Assembly: GCA_902779315.1 (NCBI GenBank)
Contig: CACZBC010000008.1
Span: forward strand, 1 to 49,632
Origin: an uncultured Bacteroidales bacterium
GTDB taxonomy: Bacteria; Bacteroidota; Bacteroidia; Bacteroidales; Bacteroidaceae
Direction of reading: 5' to 3'
DNA length: 49,632 nt
Position numbers and translations under genes: made by a program. Under the pieces are notes generated by a model. It was given only the letters and a program-made list of their open reading frames with translations. It did not search any database and was not told the origin of the DNA. Below are positions 16,003-24,247 of this stretch, piece by piece; the stretch's first letter is position 1; the number at the start of each line of letters is the position of its first letter.

Positions 16003-16641
16003 TTATGGTTTTAGTCCCCCCGTGTCCATGTATTTGTCGAACAGTTTACGGAGAAGCGGTTCATCATCTATCATCCTTCGCAGTTCCTCGAGCCGAAGGG
16101 CATTTGGTGAGTCGGTAAACCACAGTTTCAGGTAACCTCCTCGGCCATACTTCTCCTTCAGATGGGCAACCATTCGCCCGAAATGCTCTTCCCGGCTCAG
16201 TTCAGGATAGTGGTCCAGCCCGAACTGGATGGTCCGCTCGATGATGTTCAGCGGGTCGATATGGCGGTCTGCTTCGGCCACAATCCGACCGTAAAGCGTG
16301 CGAGGCTCATGGCCGGCAGAGGCTCTGTGGTCTTCGGCAGCATCGGCTATTGTGGAAATCTGCTCCTCGGTAAACCATTCTCGCAGTTTCTGGTCGGCCC
16401 GGACAATTCTGGCCGAGGCTTCGTGGTGGTGCTCCCGCCCCTCGCAAAGCCCCGTATCGTGGTAAGCTGCAATGGCATAGACCATGTCGGCATTCACATC
16501 CAGCCTCTCAGCCATTTCCATGCTCTGACGGATGACCGTTCGGGCATGATCCTGCCGATGCGCCTTGTCGAAAGCGTCATACTGGGGCAGGATATTCTCC
16601 TCGATGTATTGCCAGAGGTCTTGATTGACTGGTTTTGCCAT
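16003..16641 (-). CDS. HD-domain hydrolase
   Basis: A 212-aa cytoplasmic protein of the HD superfamily (metal-dependent phosphohydrolases). The metal-binding set is His28 or His32 (AHRQDHA), the HD pair His61-Asp62 (AAYHDTG) and later His/Asp residues in EDHRAS and EADRHID. The partner substrate is unknown; relatives include nucleotidases and phosphodiesterases. The ATG at 16641 is chosen because a -7 box (16660-16667) lies just upstream; the in-frame extension to 16740 runs through the promoter region and the msrA leader. First gene of the minus operon, divergent from msrA. Confidence 0.83.
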   Translation of the reverse strand: MAKPVNQDLWQYIEENILPQYDAFDKAHRQDHARTVIRQSMEMAERLDVNADMVYAIAAYHDTGLCEGREHHHEASARIVRADQKLREWFTEEQISTIADAAEDHRASAGHEPRTLYGRIVAEADRHIDPLNIIERTIQFGLDHYPELSREEHFGRMVAHLKEKYGRGGYLKLWFTDSPNALRLEELRRMIDDEPLLRKLFDKYMDTGGLKP

Positions 16642-16659
16642 AATTGCACTATTTCTATG

Positions 16660-16667
16660 CAAAGATA
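16660..16667 (-). promoter_or_regulatory. -7 box of the HD-EEP-sdaA operon
   Basis: TATCTTTG on the minus strand, 18 nt before the HD gene ATG. No clear -33 TTTG. Confidence 0.55.
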
Positions 16668-16710
16668 TGAAAAAGTTGAGAGTTAAGCGCCAAGAGTCGC
16701 GAGATTTTTG

Positions 16711-16718
16711 TACCTTTG
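16711..16718 (+). promoter_or_regulatory. -7 box of msrA
   Basis: TACCTTTG, a perfect TAnnTTTG, 32 nt before the msrA ATG. It is about 44 nt from the divergent minus-strand box, so the two promoters share one regulatory gap. Confidence 0.6.
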
Positions 16719-16750
16719 CCGGCAGAAACTCTGAAAACACATCATTTCTT

Positions 16751-17269
16751 ATGACTCAAATGAAAGACATTTACCTGGCTGGAGGCTGTTTCTGGGGGAC
16801 AGAACACTACTTCAAGCAGATAGAGGGTGTGGTGGAAACCGAAGTCGGCTTTGCCAACGGAAACACGGAAAACCCTACCTACAAAGAAGTTTATACAGAC
16901 CAGACCGGTTATGCCGAGACGGTGCACGTCAGATACAATCCTGCCATTGCCGACCTCGAGTTCCTGTTGCAGATGTTCTTCAAGGCAATCGATCCGACAA
17001 GCCTGAACAAGCAGGGACACGACGAAGGAACGCGCTACAGGACTGGCATCTACTATGTCGATGCCGAGGATTTGCCCGTCATAGAGAAAGTGTTTGCCCA
17101 GGAGCAGAAGAACCATCAGCAACCCCTCGTTGTCGAGAAACAGCCTTTGCAGAACTTCTACAAAGCCGAAGAATATCATCAGGACTACCTCGACAAGAAC
17201 CCCGACGGCTATTGCCATCTGCCCCTCTCCCTCTTCATCTTCGCCAAACAAGCCATGCGAAACAGGTAA
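16751..17269 (+). CDS. msrA: Peptide-methionine (S)-S-oxide reductase
   Basis: A 172-aa MsrA that reduces methionine-S-sulfoxide in proteins and repairs oxidative damage. The catalytic motif AGGCFWG places the active Cys at residue 13. Other conserved parts are EVGFANGNTENPTY, the VRYNPA strand and FYKAEEYHQDYLDKNPDGYC, with a likely resolving Cys near the end. There is no fused MsrB domain and no signal peptide, so it is probably cytoplasmic. The ATG at 16751 fits the promoter; the ATG at 16760 is an equally possible start. A strong hairpin follows at 17291, shared with the convergent giant surface-protein gene. Confidence 0.93.
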   Translation: MTQMKDIYLAGGCFWGTEHYFKQIEGVVETEVGFANGNTENPTYKEVYTDQTGYAETVHVRYNPAIADLEFLLQMFFKAIDPTSLNKQGHDEGTRYRTGIYYVDAEDLPVIEKVFAQEQKNHQQPLVVEKQPLQNFYKAEEYHQDYLDKNPDGYCHLPLSLFIFAKQAMRNR

Positions 17270-17290
17270 GCAAAGAAGCTTGAAAAATAA

Positions 17291-17334
17291 TCGCCCCCTC
17301 CTATAGACCTGTTGAGACCTATGGAAGGGGGCGA
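17291..17334. terminator. Bidirectional terminator between msrA and the giant surface protein
   Basis: TCGCCCCCTCCTATAGACCT pairs with AGACCTATGGAAGGGGGCGA, with a few mismatches, around a GTTG loop. An A-rich run on the left and AAATAAG on the right would serve transcripts from both sides. Confidence 0.75.
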
Positions 17335-17352
17335 AATAAGTTTGTCTGTTAC

Positions 17353-20300
17353 TTACTTAACAAGGATTTTCTTGCCATTCACGATGTTGATGCCTTTCTG
17401 CAACTTTTCGAGGCGCTGGCCTGCCAGGTTGTAGATGCCAACATATGTGGACTGCTCTGTGGCTGGGATGTCGCTGATGCCATCGGGATCGATGTTCGTG
17501 TAAGCGCCATCGTTGAACCATACTTGCAGATGGCCAGCTTCAAGAACGGGATAGTCATCGGTTGCAAGTGTCTGGTGCCAAACGATTTCACTCTGGTCGC
17601 CATTCAGCTTGAAGCAAATCTCGCCACTTGCCAATTGTGCATCGGTAACTTCAATGGCTTCCTGAGGATTAGCTCTTTGGCCACTTGAAGAACCATTGAC
17701 ATAGTCGCCCTTGTAGTAGCTATTGTAGATCTTAGAGTTCGGTCCGTTCAAAGCACCGAAGAACTGAGCGTATCTGGCAGATTGTACTGTGCCGATAGAC
17801 AGGCAGTTCTTGATGGTGACGAGTGAACTGTTGGTGTAGCCCACCATGCCGCCAAAGGTGCAGTTGCCTGGAACATCTGCGGAGTTGAAGAGCTTACCGT
17901 CGAATAGGCAGTCGATGATGTCGCAGACTGCATTTGTACTATTGTTGGTGTAGCCAACAATGCCGCCATAGTTGCCACCATTACCATTGTCATTACTGTC
18001 AAAGGTGCCGGAGTAGGTGCATTTCTCAACGCGAATCGTGCCATCATTGGCGCAACCCAATATGCCGCCTTGTCTGCCACCTACGCTCGTGTTGTGGATG
18101 TTCACATAGCTGTGGATGTTGCGGATAATTACATTGTTGTCGCGAGCAAATCCAGCGACAGCGCCAGCGCTCTGGTAAAGGGTGTAGAGTTCGCCGTAGA
18201 TGTTGAAGTTCTCGACAAGTGCATTGTCAGAAAGCACGCCGAAGAGGCCGTAGAAGTTGCGGTCTGAAGTGGCGTTGAAATTCTTGATGGTGTGCCCTTG
18301 ACCGTCGAAGTGTCCCTTGTATGCAATGCCGGAACTTGCCCAGTTGCCGATAGCAGACCATGCGAATTCCTCACCAAGTTCTGCAAAGTCAATGTCATTC
18401 AGGAGGACTGCATCTGCTTCGAGAGCGCCACCGTTCACAATCATAGAGAAAATGGCAAGATCGCCAGCAGTCTTCAACTGGTAAACACCATCAACAGGCT
18501 GTGGCATAATGTCATTGTTGATGAGCTTGTCGGCAATGGCAAGTGCTTCCTCGGCTGTGACATCACCTTCGTTGAAATGGCTCTGTGCATCAATAACTTC
18601 ATTCTCCCACCTCATATAAGCCTCGTCGGAAATAAGGCCTCCAGTGCTCAAGCCGTCAAGAGTATCAAAGAGTTTGTTGGCAGCGTCGAACATGGTGATG
18701 TAGGCCTTGCGACATGCATGTACTTGGTTGAAGAGGTCGGAGAAGGTGTTGATGAGAGCCATCTTGTCGCTGGTCTGCCCAACTTGTGCAATAGCATCAA
18801 CGAGCTGATCCTTAAGTTCATCCGACATATTGGGATACATGAAGAAATTCTCATCATCAGCCCAGATGAAGTCTACGATAGTCTGAGCGCGTTCAGCATA
18901 GCCATTGAGCACCTCGGTGAGTTTTGCATCAGCTTCTGCTGCAGTGCCAAGATAGTAGACATGCAGATTTCCGAAAGGCAGCCAGTCTCCGGAGATACCA
19001 GTTCCCAAATTGCGCATACCGACTGTCAGTGTGCCATCGGTCACTTCAGTGGCACAGAAGTTCTGGTAGCGACCTGCATTGAAGGCAACAGAGCAGCCTT
19101 CTCTTACCTGTGGAACCCAACCAAAGAGGCCGTCCAATTCATATTGTTTGTCGCTTCCTTCTCCAAGACAGTTCACACCAATCTCGGCATCATCCTCAAA
19201 GATGACATCTTCGCCAGGAGACATGACATAGTTGACTGTGCCGTTCAAGTAGAGCTGGCCGGCATAGAAGTTATTATAGACATCATTTCCAGCGCGGAAC
19301 AAACTGTTAACAGTCATCATGTAGATGCCGTTCGGCATGTCTGTCAGAGTCTGATAGGCATTGAAACTCTTGTTGTTGAATCCTTCGGGAATAGGCATGA
19401 TTTCAGGTGTGCCGCCAACTGTGGCAGTTCCGCCTTCAAATTCAGTTGTCCATCCTTCGTATCCATTGGCAAAGGTGGGATTTTCCATCAGGCGAGTAAT
19501 CTCCGTTCCAGGAGTTACACCACCAGCAATGGCATTGTCAAGCATCTGGTTTACGAAGGCTATCTCTGCAGCCAGAGCCTCATCGTTCAGATTGAGATAT
19601 TCCATGATGTAGGCATAGGTGCCGTTGGGATAGTCAGCATTCGGCTCTGAGTTCTGCTCCAGATAATCCTTGAGGAAATCGGTATATTCACCTGCGAGTT
19701 CATTATCAATTATATATTGGGCTGCATCTTCGCAAGTTTTCGTGTATGCTGCATAATTGGCAGCAGAAATCTCAATGCTTTCCTTCAATTCGAAGGCAGC
19801 CTTATAAGATTCGAGGAATTCCTCCAGAGTTTCAATGTCTGCCCATGACTGAATGGTTGCTTCATATTCATCGAGCAATACCTGATATGCTGCAGTTTCC
19901 TCGAGGAATTCCTGTTCTTTACTGCTGATGTCGCTGATGAATTCATTCAACACTTCATCATTGAGGTTCCTGTAGTCACCTTCGCCGAACTCATAAACAA
20001 GAGCATCACCCTCGAGAACAGGATACCGCTGCTCTTCGATAACCTGATGCCATGCAACATCAAAGAAGTTCTCTTCGTTCAGCTTCCAGGCAATCTCGCC
20101 ACTTGCCAATTGCTCGTCGGTTACTTCTGTAGCCGTCAAGGTAACTGTGCTTGCAGAGCCGTTGAGGTTCTCACCTTTATAATAACTGTTGGGAAGAGAA
20201 GACTTGTTGCTCTTGACTGCGCCAAAGAATTGGCCCCAAACAGCAGATTCAACCTTACCGATAGACAGGCTGTTCTTGATAGTTACGACAGCACCATTGC

Positions 20301-22779
20301 TGTAACCTACGAAACCACCAAAGGTGCAAGTGCCTGGAACAGCGTTATTGTTGATAACCTGGCCATCGAACAGGCAGTTGGTGATGTCGACGATGGTATT
20401 GCCGTTGTTGTTGACATAGCCTACAATGCCGCCATAGTTGCCACCGCCACCTGCATCGTTGCCGTCCAAAGTGCCGGAGTAAGTACAGTTCTCGATGACA
20501 GTCTTGAAGGTAGTGGAGTGAGCACCACCAAGTATACCGCCTTGTCTGCCGCCAGCACTTGAGTTGTTGATGTTTACAAAACTGTGGATGTTACGGATGA
20601 CGGGACGGTCGTCGCGAGAGTATGCAGCAACGCCGCCAGTGTACTGTGTGTTGGTATTAATCGTTCCGTCGATGCTGAAGTTCTCGATGAGGCAGTCCGT
20701 AGAGATGACGCCAAAGAGGCCGTAGAAATTCTGGCTTGAGTTCACGTTGAAGTTCTTGATGGCGTGACCTTGGCCGTCGAAGTGGCCCTGGAAGCATGCA
20801 CTACCTGATGGGGTTGAGACCCAACTTCCGATAGGTGTCCATATCCAACCTGCTGCTTTGATGTCTGCAAAGTCAATATCGTTCGTGAGAACAGCATTGG
20901 CTTTGAGATTGCCTTGATTAACTATGAGGGCGAACCGCCTGAGCTGATTTGCACTAGCTATCTCGTATATGCCGTCAGCATTTGGTGTCAAGGTGTAATT
21001 GTCGTCGAAGAGGTCGCAATATGAACAATATCCATCAACAAAGTCGTGGTCGTCTTGTGTTACATCTGAATATGTATTGGAATAGGTGGCATCTGCATAA
21101 ACATCGCCATTGCAGTGCTTCCGTCCGTTCATATAGACTTGACCGTGAGAGGGGTCAAGTACTGGCGCTTCATCTGTGCCTACTGTCTGGTACCAACCAA
21201 TCTCCGACTGGTCGCCATTCAGCGCGAAGCAGACTTCGCCAGTAGCGAGTTTGTCGGCTGTGAAAGCAAATGTTCCAGGCATTGTGCTTCCTCCATTTGC
21301 ATGAGGAGCGCTGCCGTCGAGCCAGCAATTGCCTTGCATGTTTGCTGCTGTGAAGCTTCTCAGCCAACCGATAAAGGCACCACCATATGTGGGTGTGGTT
21401 TCTTCATCGCTGATGGCAACTGTTCCCATGTTAAGGCAGCCTTTCATCATGCCTCCATTGTTGTTGAGGTATCCGGCGATACCACCTACAGAACCGTTGG
21501 CTACCACATAGGTAACGGTACCGTAGTTAGCGCAGAACAATACGGTGTCCTCTGCCATATAGCCTATCACGCCGCCAAAGCAGTCGTTGTTGCCTGCTGC
21601 TTCAGTCAGTGTGCCAGAGAAGGAACAGCCTGTAATGCGATTCTTGTACTGAGCAGAGCCTACCACACCACCGACATGATGAACATTGGTTTCGTTGATG
21701 GTGATGTTCAGAGAGGAGTGCACATTCGAGATGCGACTGGATGAAGACCAACCGATGGCTCCAGTTCCAGTTGCTCCAGTTACAGAAAGTGCGCCCTCAA
21801 TGCTGAAGTTCTGGACTGTTGCATTACTGATGAAGCCGAAAAGTCCGAACTTGCCTGCTCCTGTTCCTTGGAAGCCGGAAATCTTGTGTCCCTGTCCGTC
21901 GAAGGTTCCCGTGAAGGGTGCACCATCGATGCCGATAGGTGTCTGCCAGGTATTGCTGAGTGCGATGTCTGCAGTCAGCACACCATTAGCAGCCCTGTTG
22001 GAATTGACGTAGTCGGCAAAGGCTAACAGTTCGGCTTCTGTTCCAATCTCAAAGTTCTTTGCTTCTTCCTTGTAGCCTCCAAGAGCATTTATCTGCTCGG
22101 CGCTCAACGATGTTTCCCAGAAAGCGACTCCTGCCACGTAAGTGTCATTCTTCTCGCCATCCTCGTCACAGAAGAGGTAGAATCCAAATGGCTGAAGCTT
22201 GAAGCGGTCGTTGGCGTCAGGGTCTGCCTCGGCTATCTTTTCGCCGTTTTGATAGAGGATGTTCTTACCATCGCGGTATGTAAACACAAAGCGGTTCCAA
22301 AAGCCGCTCTTTACTGTACCTCCATAGCCTAGGGAGCCTACGCCTGCTGTGTTGTTGTGGATGAAGAGGTCGCCATCGTTGCCATTGTTGGGGTCTGTCT
22401 GGAACAAACCGTCGTAGGGACCTGCGTCTTCCACCATCACATCCAGCATGAGGGTGTAGGACTGAGAGGCTGCGGCACCTTCTGCTCGCGATACTTTCAA
22501 AGCCGAAGTGTGAGGCACGAAGATGGCTTTGTTTGTTTCGTCCGGACCGTCGGCTGTTATGATTCCTGCGTTCTCAAGGGTCGAGAGCGTAACGCTTCTT
22601 GTTCCCAGAGTGGCAGGCGTCATTACGAGGCTGCCCTTATCGGGAGCCATCAGGTTGTCCGGGTCGTTGAAATTCCACTGAGCAGTAGGCTCAGGGACTT
22701 CCTGCGCCAAGACATGCATGCTGTTTCCAAATAGTCCAAGCAGGACCAGAAGGAAAAACGGGTAAAGTTTTTGCTTCAT
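17353..22779 (-). CDS. Giant secreted GLUG-repeat protein with LamG-like domain and sorting tail
   Basis: A 1808-aa protein with a signal peptide (MKQKLYPFFLLVLLGLFGNS...). Residues 30-235 look like a LamG/concanavalin-type domain. Three homologous beta-rich blocks follow at about 241-550, 600-930 and 1427-1757. Each opens with 'L..FA/S..VN....A.AVL..DI', then GTFDGQGH or GHFDGQGH, then GLFG, and contains GLUG-type GGIVGY repeats. Between blocks 2 and 3 lie a helical stretch (930-1110) and a domain with NPTFANGYEGW and MPNGIYMMTVNS (about 1110-1260). The end, YNLAGQRLEKLQKGINIVNG then KKILVK, is the sorting tail shared with other secreted proteins here. Probably a surface adhesin or glycan-binding protein; no catalytic motif is seen. 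A -7 box lies at 22840-22847. Confidence 0.85.
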   Translation of the reverse strand: MKQKLYPFFLLVLLGLFGNSMHVLAQEVPEPTAQWNFNDPDNLMAPDKGSLVMTPATLGTRSVTLSTLENAGIITADGPDETNKAIFVPHTSALKVSRAEGAAASQSYTLMLDVMVEDAGPYDGLFQTDPNNGNDGDLFIHNNTAGVGSLGYGGTVKSGFWNRFVFTYRDGKNILYQNGEKIAEADPDANDRFKLQPFGFYLFCDEDGEKNDTYVAGVAFWETSLSAEQINALGGYKEEAKNFEIGTEAELLAFADYVNSNRAANGVLTADIALSNTWQTPIGIDGAPFTGTFDGQGHKISGFQGTGAGKFGLFGFISNATVQNFSIEGALSVTGATGTGAIGWSSSSRISNVHSSLNITINETNVHHVGGVVGSAQYKNRITGCSFSGTLTEAAGNNDCFGGVIGYMAEDTVLFCANYGTVTYVVANGSVGGIAGYLNNNGGMMKGCLNMGTVAISDEETTPTYGGAFIGWLRSFTAANMQGNCWLDGSAPHANGGSTMPGTFAFTADKLATGEVCFALNGDQSEIGWYQTVGTDEAPVLDPSHGQVYMNGRKHCNGDVYADATYSNTYSDVTQDDHDFVDGYCSYCDLFDDNYTLTPNADGIYEIASANQLRRFALIVNQGNLKANAVLTNDIDFADIKAAGWIWTPIGSWVSTPSGSACFQGHFDGQGHAIKNFNVNSSQNFYGLFGVISTDCLIENFSIDGTINTNTQYTGGVAAYSRDDRPVIRNIHSFVNINNSSAGGRQGGILGGAHSTTFKTVIENCTYSGTLDGNDAGGGGNYGGIVGYVNNNGNTIVDITNCLFDGQVINNNAVPGTCTFGGFVGYSNGAVVTIKNSLSIGKVESAVWGQFFGAVKSNKSSLPNSYYKGENLNGSASTVTLTATEVTDEQLASGEIAWKLNEENFFDVAWHQVIEEQRYPVLEGDALVYEFGEGDYRNLNDEVLNEFISDISSKEQEFLEETAAYQVLLDEYEATIQSWADIETLEEFLESYKAAFELKESIEISAANYAAYTKTCEDAAQYIIDNELAGEYTDFLKDYLEQNSEPNADYPNGTYAYIMEYLNLNDEALAAEIAFVNQMLDNAIAGGVTPGTEITRLMENPTFANGYEGWTTEFEGGTATVGGTPEIMPIPEGFNNKSFNAYQTLTDMPNGIYMMTVNSLFRAGNDVYNNFYAGQLYLNGTVNYVMSPGEDVIFEDDAEIGVNCLGEGSDKQYELDGLFGWVPQVREGCSVAFNAGRYQNFCATEVTDGTLTVGMRNLGTGISGDWLPFGNLHVYYLGTAAEADAKLTEVLNGYAERAQTIVDFIWADDENFFMYPNMSDELKDQLVDAIAQVGQTSDKMALINTFSDLFNQVHACRKAYITMFDAANKLFDTLDGLSTGGLISDEAYMRWENEVIDAQSHFNEGDVTAEEALAIADKLINNDIMPQPVDGVYQLKTAGDLAIFSMIVNGGALEADAVLLNDIDFAELGEEFAWSAIGNWASSGIAYKGHFDGQGHTIKNFNATSDRNFYGLFGVLSDNALVENFNIYGELYTLYQSAGAVAGFARDNNVIIRNIHSYVNIHNTSVGGRQGGILGCANDGTIRVEKCTYSGTFDSNDNGNGGNYGGIVGYTNNSTNAVCDIIDCLFDGKLFNSADVPGNCTFGGMVGYTNSSLVTIKNCLSIGTVQSARYAQFFGALNGPNSKIYNSYYKGDYVNGSSSGQRANPQEAIEVTDAQLASGEICFKLNGDQSEIVWHQTLATDDYPVLEAGHLQVWFNDGAYTNIDPDGISDIPATEQSTYVGIYNLAGQRLEKLQKGINIVNGKKILVK

Positions 22780-22839
22780 GTTAGTTTAGTTTTTTAGTTA
22801 ATAAAATCGTTTTTACCTTTGTTTCAATCTTTTCGCCGG

Positions 22840-22847
22840 CAAAGATA
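22840..22847 (-). promoter_or_regulatory. -7 box of the giant surface-protein gene
   Basis: TATCTTTG on the minus strand, about 60 nt before the ATG at 22779. No -33 TTTG at the standard spacing. Confidence 0.55.
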
Positions 22848-22960
22848 CATTATTTTTATTTTTTCCCGAATAATTACACGCAAAAAAATGAGTCTTTTGA
22901 TGAAAAATCGCAAAAGAATTACGACTTCCTTTCGTGTTTCTAAGCTTAGGCAGGGGCATC

Positions 22961-23074
22961 TTCAAATAACTAGTGTGACGTCGGCAAACGTCACACTAGT
23001 AAAACGCAAACGTCACACTAGTAAATCGCCAACTTCACGTTAGTAAATTGCAATCGTCACACTAGATGTTTTCC
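22961..23074 (+). repeat. 22-nt repeat array C (4 direct units plus 1 inverted unit)
   Basis: Four direct units of exactly 22 nt start at 22987, 23009, 23031 and 23053. Their cores are GTCACACTAGT, GTCACACTAGT, TTCACGTTAGT and GTCACACTAGA. A fifth unit lies in inverse orientation at 22961-22982, so ACTAGTGTGACGT (22969-22981) and ACGTCACACTAGT (22988-23000) form a perfect 13-bp stem with a 6-nt loop. The array lies in the 425-nt divergent gap between the giant surface protein and the thioredoxin-like gene, about 100 nt before the latter's -7 box. Confidence 0.92.
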
Positions 23075-23170
23075 AATCAGGTTGGAGTCATATTCAAGCC
23101 TCAAATTGCGAATTTGCAAACAAAGCGGATTAAATCGGATTCCAATCTGCAAAAAACCAAACAAAATGCT

Positions 23171-23178
23171 TAACTTTG
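23171..23178 (+). promoter_or_regulatory. -7 box of the thioredoxin-like operon
   Basis: TAACTTTG lies 27 nt before the ATG at 23205. The bases on both sides match those of the fucO promoter (AAAATGCTTA before, TCACAAGAAA after). Confidence 0.62.
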
Positions 23179-23204
23179 TCACAAGAAATCAGTTCAGAAC
23201 AAAT

Positions 23205-23711
23205 ATGAAGAGGATAATCTTGGCACTTTGTGCAGCTGTGTTGGCGGTTACGGCTGAAGCTCAAACTGCGCTGAAGAAGGTCTATAACGAGGAGATCAAC
23301 CCACTCGAGCAGATAGACCAGGCAATCGGAAAGGCCAAGGAGGAGGGCAAGTTCGTGGTCTGTCAGGTAGGGGGAAACTGGTGCCCTTGGTGCCTGCGTT
23401 TTGCTGACTTCATCTCCAAAGATACGACTATAAGTAAGGTAATAGACGAGAACTTCGAGTACATCCATGTGAACTACAATCCCCGAAAGTCTGAAAGCGA
23501 GGAGAAACAATTGCAGGCAAAAGCGCTCATGGAACGGCTCAGCAACTGTGGCCGCTTTGGTTTCCCAGTCTTCGTCATCATCGATAACGAGGGCAAGTTG
23601 ATTCACATTCAGGATTCGAGCTTCCTGGAAGAAGGTCAGGGCTACAATCAGGAGAAAGTGCTGCGCTTCTTCAAGAACTGGACACCAGAATCTGTGAAAG
23701 GCAAAAAGTGA
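23205..23711 (+). CDS. Secreted thioredoxin-fold protein
   Basis: A 168-aa exported thioredoxin-like protein, probably a periplasmic thiol reductase or redox sensor. The signal peptide is MKRIILALCAAVLAVTAEAQ, followed by the active site WCPWC (Cys60, Cys63) after a VCQVGGN strand. The conserved cis-Pro appears in FGFPVFVI. The format resembles the Thioredoxin_7/DUF255-like small secreted group of Bacteroidetes. The ATG at 23205 gives the signal peptide; the 5' frame extension (to 23082) lies upstream of the promoter. First of a four-gene plus-strand run (thioredoxin, Nudix, ThuA, SGNH). Confidence 0.85.
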   Translation: MKRIILALCAAVLAVTAEAQTALKKVYNEEINPLEQIDQAIGKAKEEGKFVVCQVGGNWCPWCLRFADFISKDTTISKVIDENFEYIHVNYNPRKSESEEKQLQAKALMERLSNCGRFGFPVFVIIDNEGKLIHIQDSSFLEEGQGYNQEKVLRFFKNWTPESVKGKK

Positions 23712-23737
23712 AAGTAACCAATCAGGCCAGCCGGAAA

Positions 23738-24247
23738 ATGGACAACCAGCAAGAGATATTCCCCATTGTGGATGAAAGCGGAGAGGTAATCGGCTCTGCC
23801 ACAAGAGGCGAGTGCCATAGCGGCTCCAGGCTGCTTCATCCTGTTGTGCATCTGCATGTCTTCAATTCCAAGGGTGAACTCTATCTGCAGAAAAGGCCTG
23901 ATTGGAAGGACATTCAGCCAGGGAAATGGGACACTTCCGTTGGTGGTCACATCGACTATGGCGAGACGCCAGAAGAGGCTTTGCTTCGCGAAGTGCATGA
24001 AGAACTGGGTATCACCGACTTCATTCCAGAGCTTGTCGACAAATATGTGTTCGAGAGCAATCGCGAACGAGAACTGGTTTATGTGAACAGAACCACTTTC
24101 GACGGCGAGATTTGCCCCTCGAAAACTGAACTGGAAGGAGGTCGTTTCTGGACTGTTCGGGAGATTCAAGAAGCGATGGGGCAGGGGATACTGACTCCCA
24201 ACTTCGAGAGTGAATATAAAAGATGTTTTGAAAAGATTGAAAGATGA
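23738..24247 (+). CDS. Nudix hydrolase, isopentenyl-diphosphate isomerase-like type
   Basis: A 169-aa Nudix enzyme. The Nudix box spans 70-92 (GHIDYGETPEEALLREVHEELGI), with the catalytic R-E-x-x-E-E. The start 'EIFPIVDESGEVIGSATRGECH' resembles the YfcD/IDI-like subgroup, which acts on unknown nucleoside or isoprenoid diphosphates. The ATG at 23738 is preferred. A GTG at 23708 that overlaps the previous stop is an alternative adding ten residues unlike the family start. Its stop overlaps the ThuA gene start in ATGA, so the two are translationally coupled. Confidence 0.85.
   Translation: MDNQQEIFPIVDESGEVIGSATRGECHSGSRLLHPVVHLHVFNSKGELYLQKRPDWKDIQPGKWDTSVGGHIDYGETPEEALLREVHEELGITDFIPELVDKYVFESNRERELVYVNRTTFDGEICPSKTELEGGRFWTVREIQEAMGQGILTPNFESEYKRCFEKIER

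Noticed and set aside
18292-19650. 452-codon plus-strand open frame inside the giant surface protein
   Set aside because: Shadow of the 1808-aa protein; no recognisable domain, and the sense frame is continuous and repetitive.
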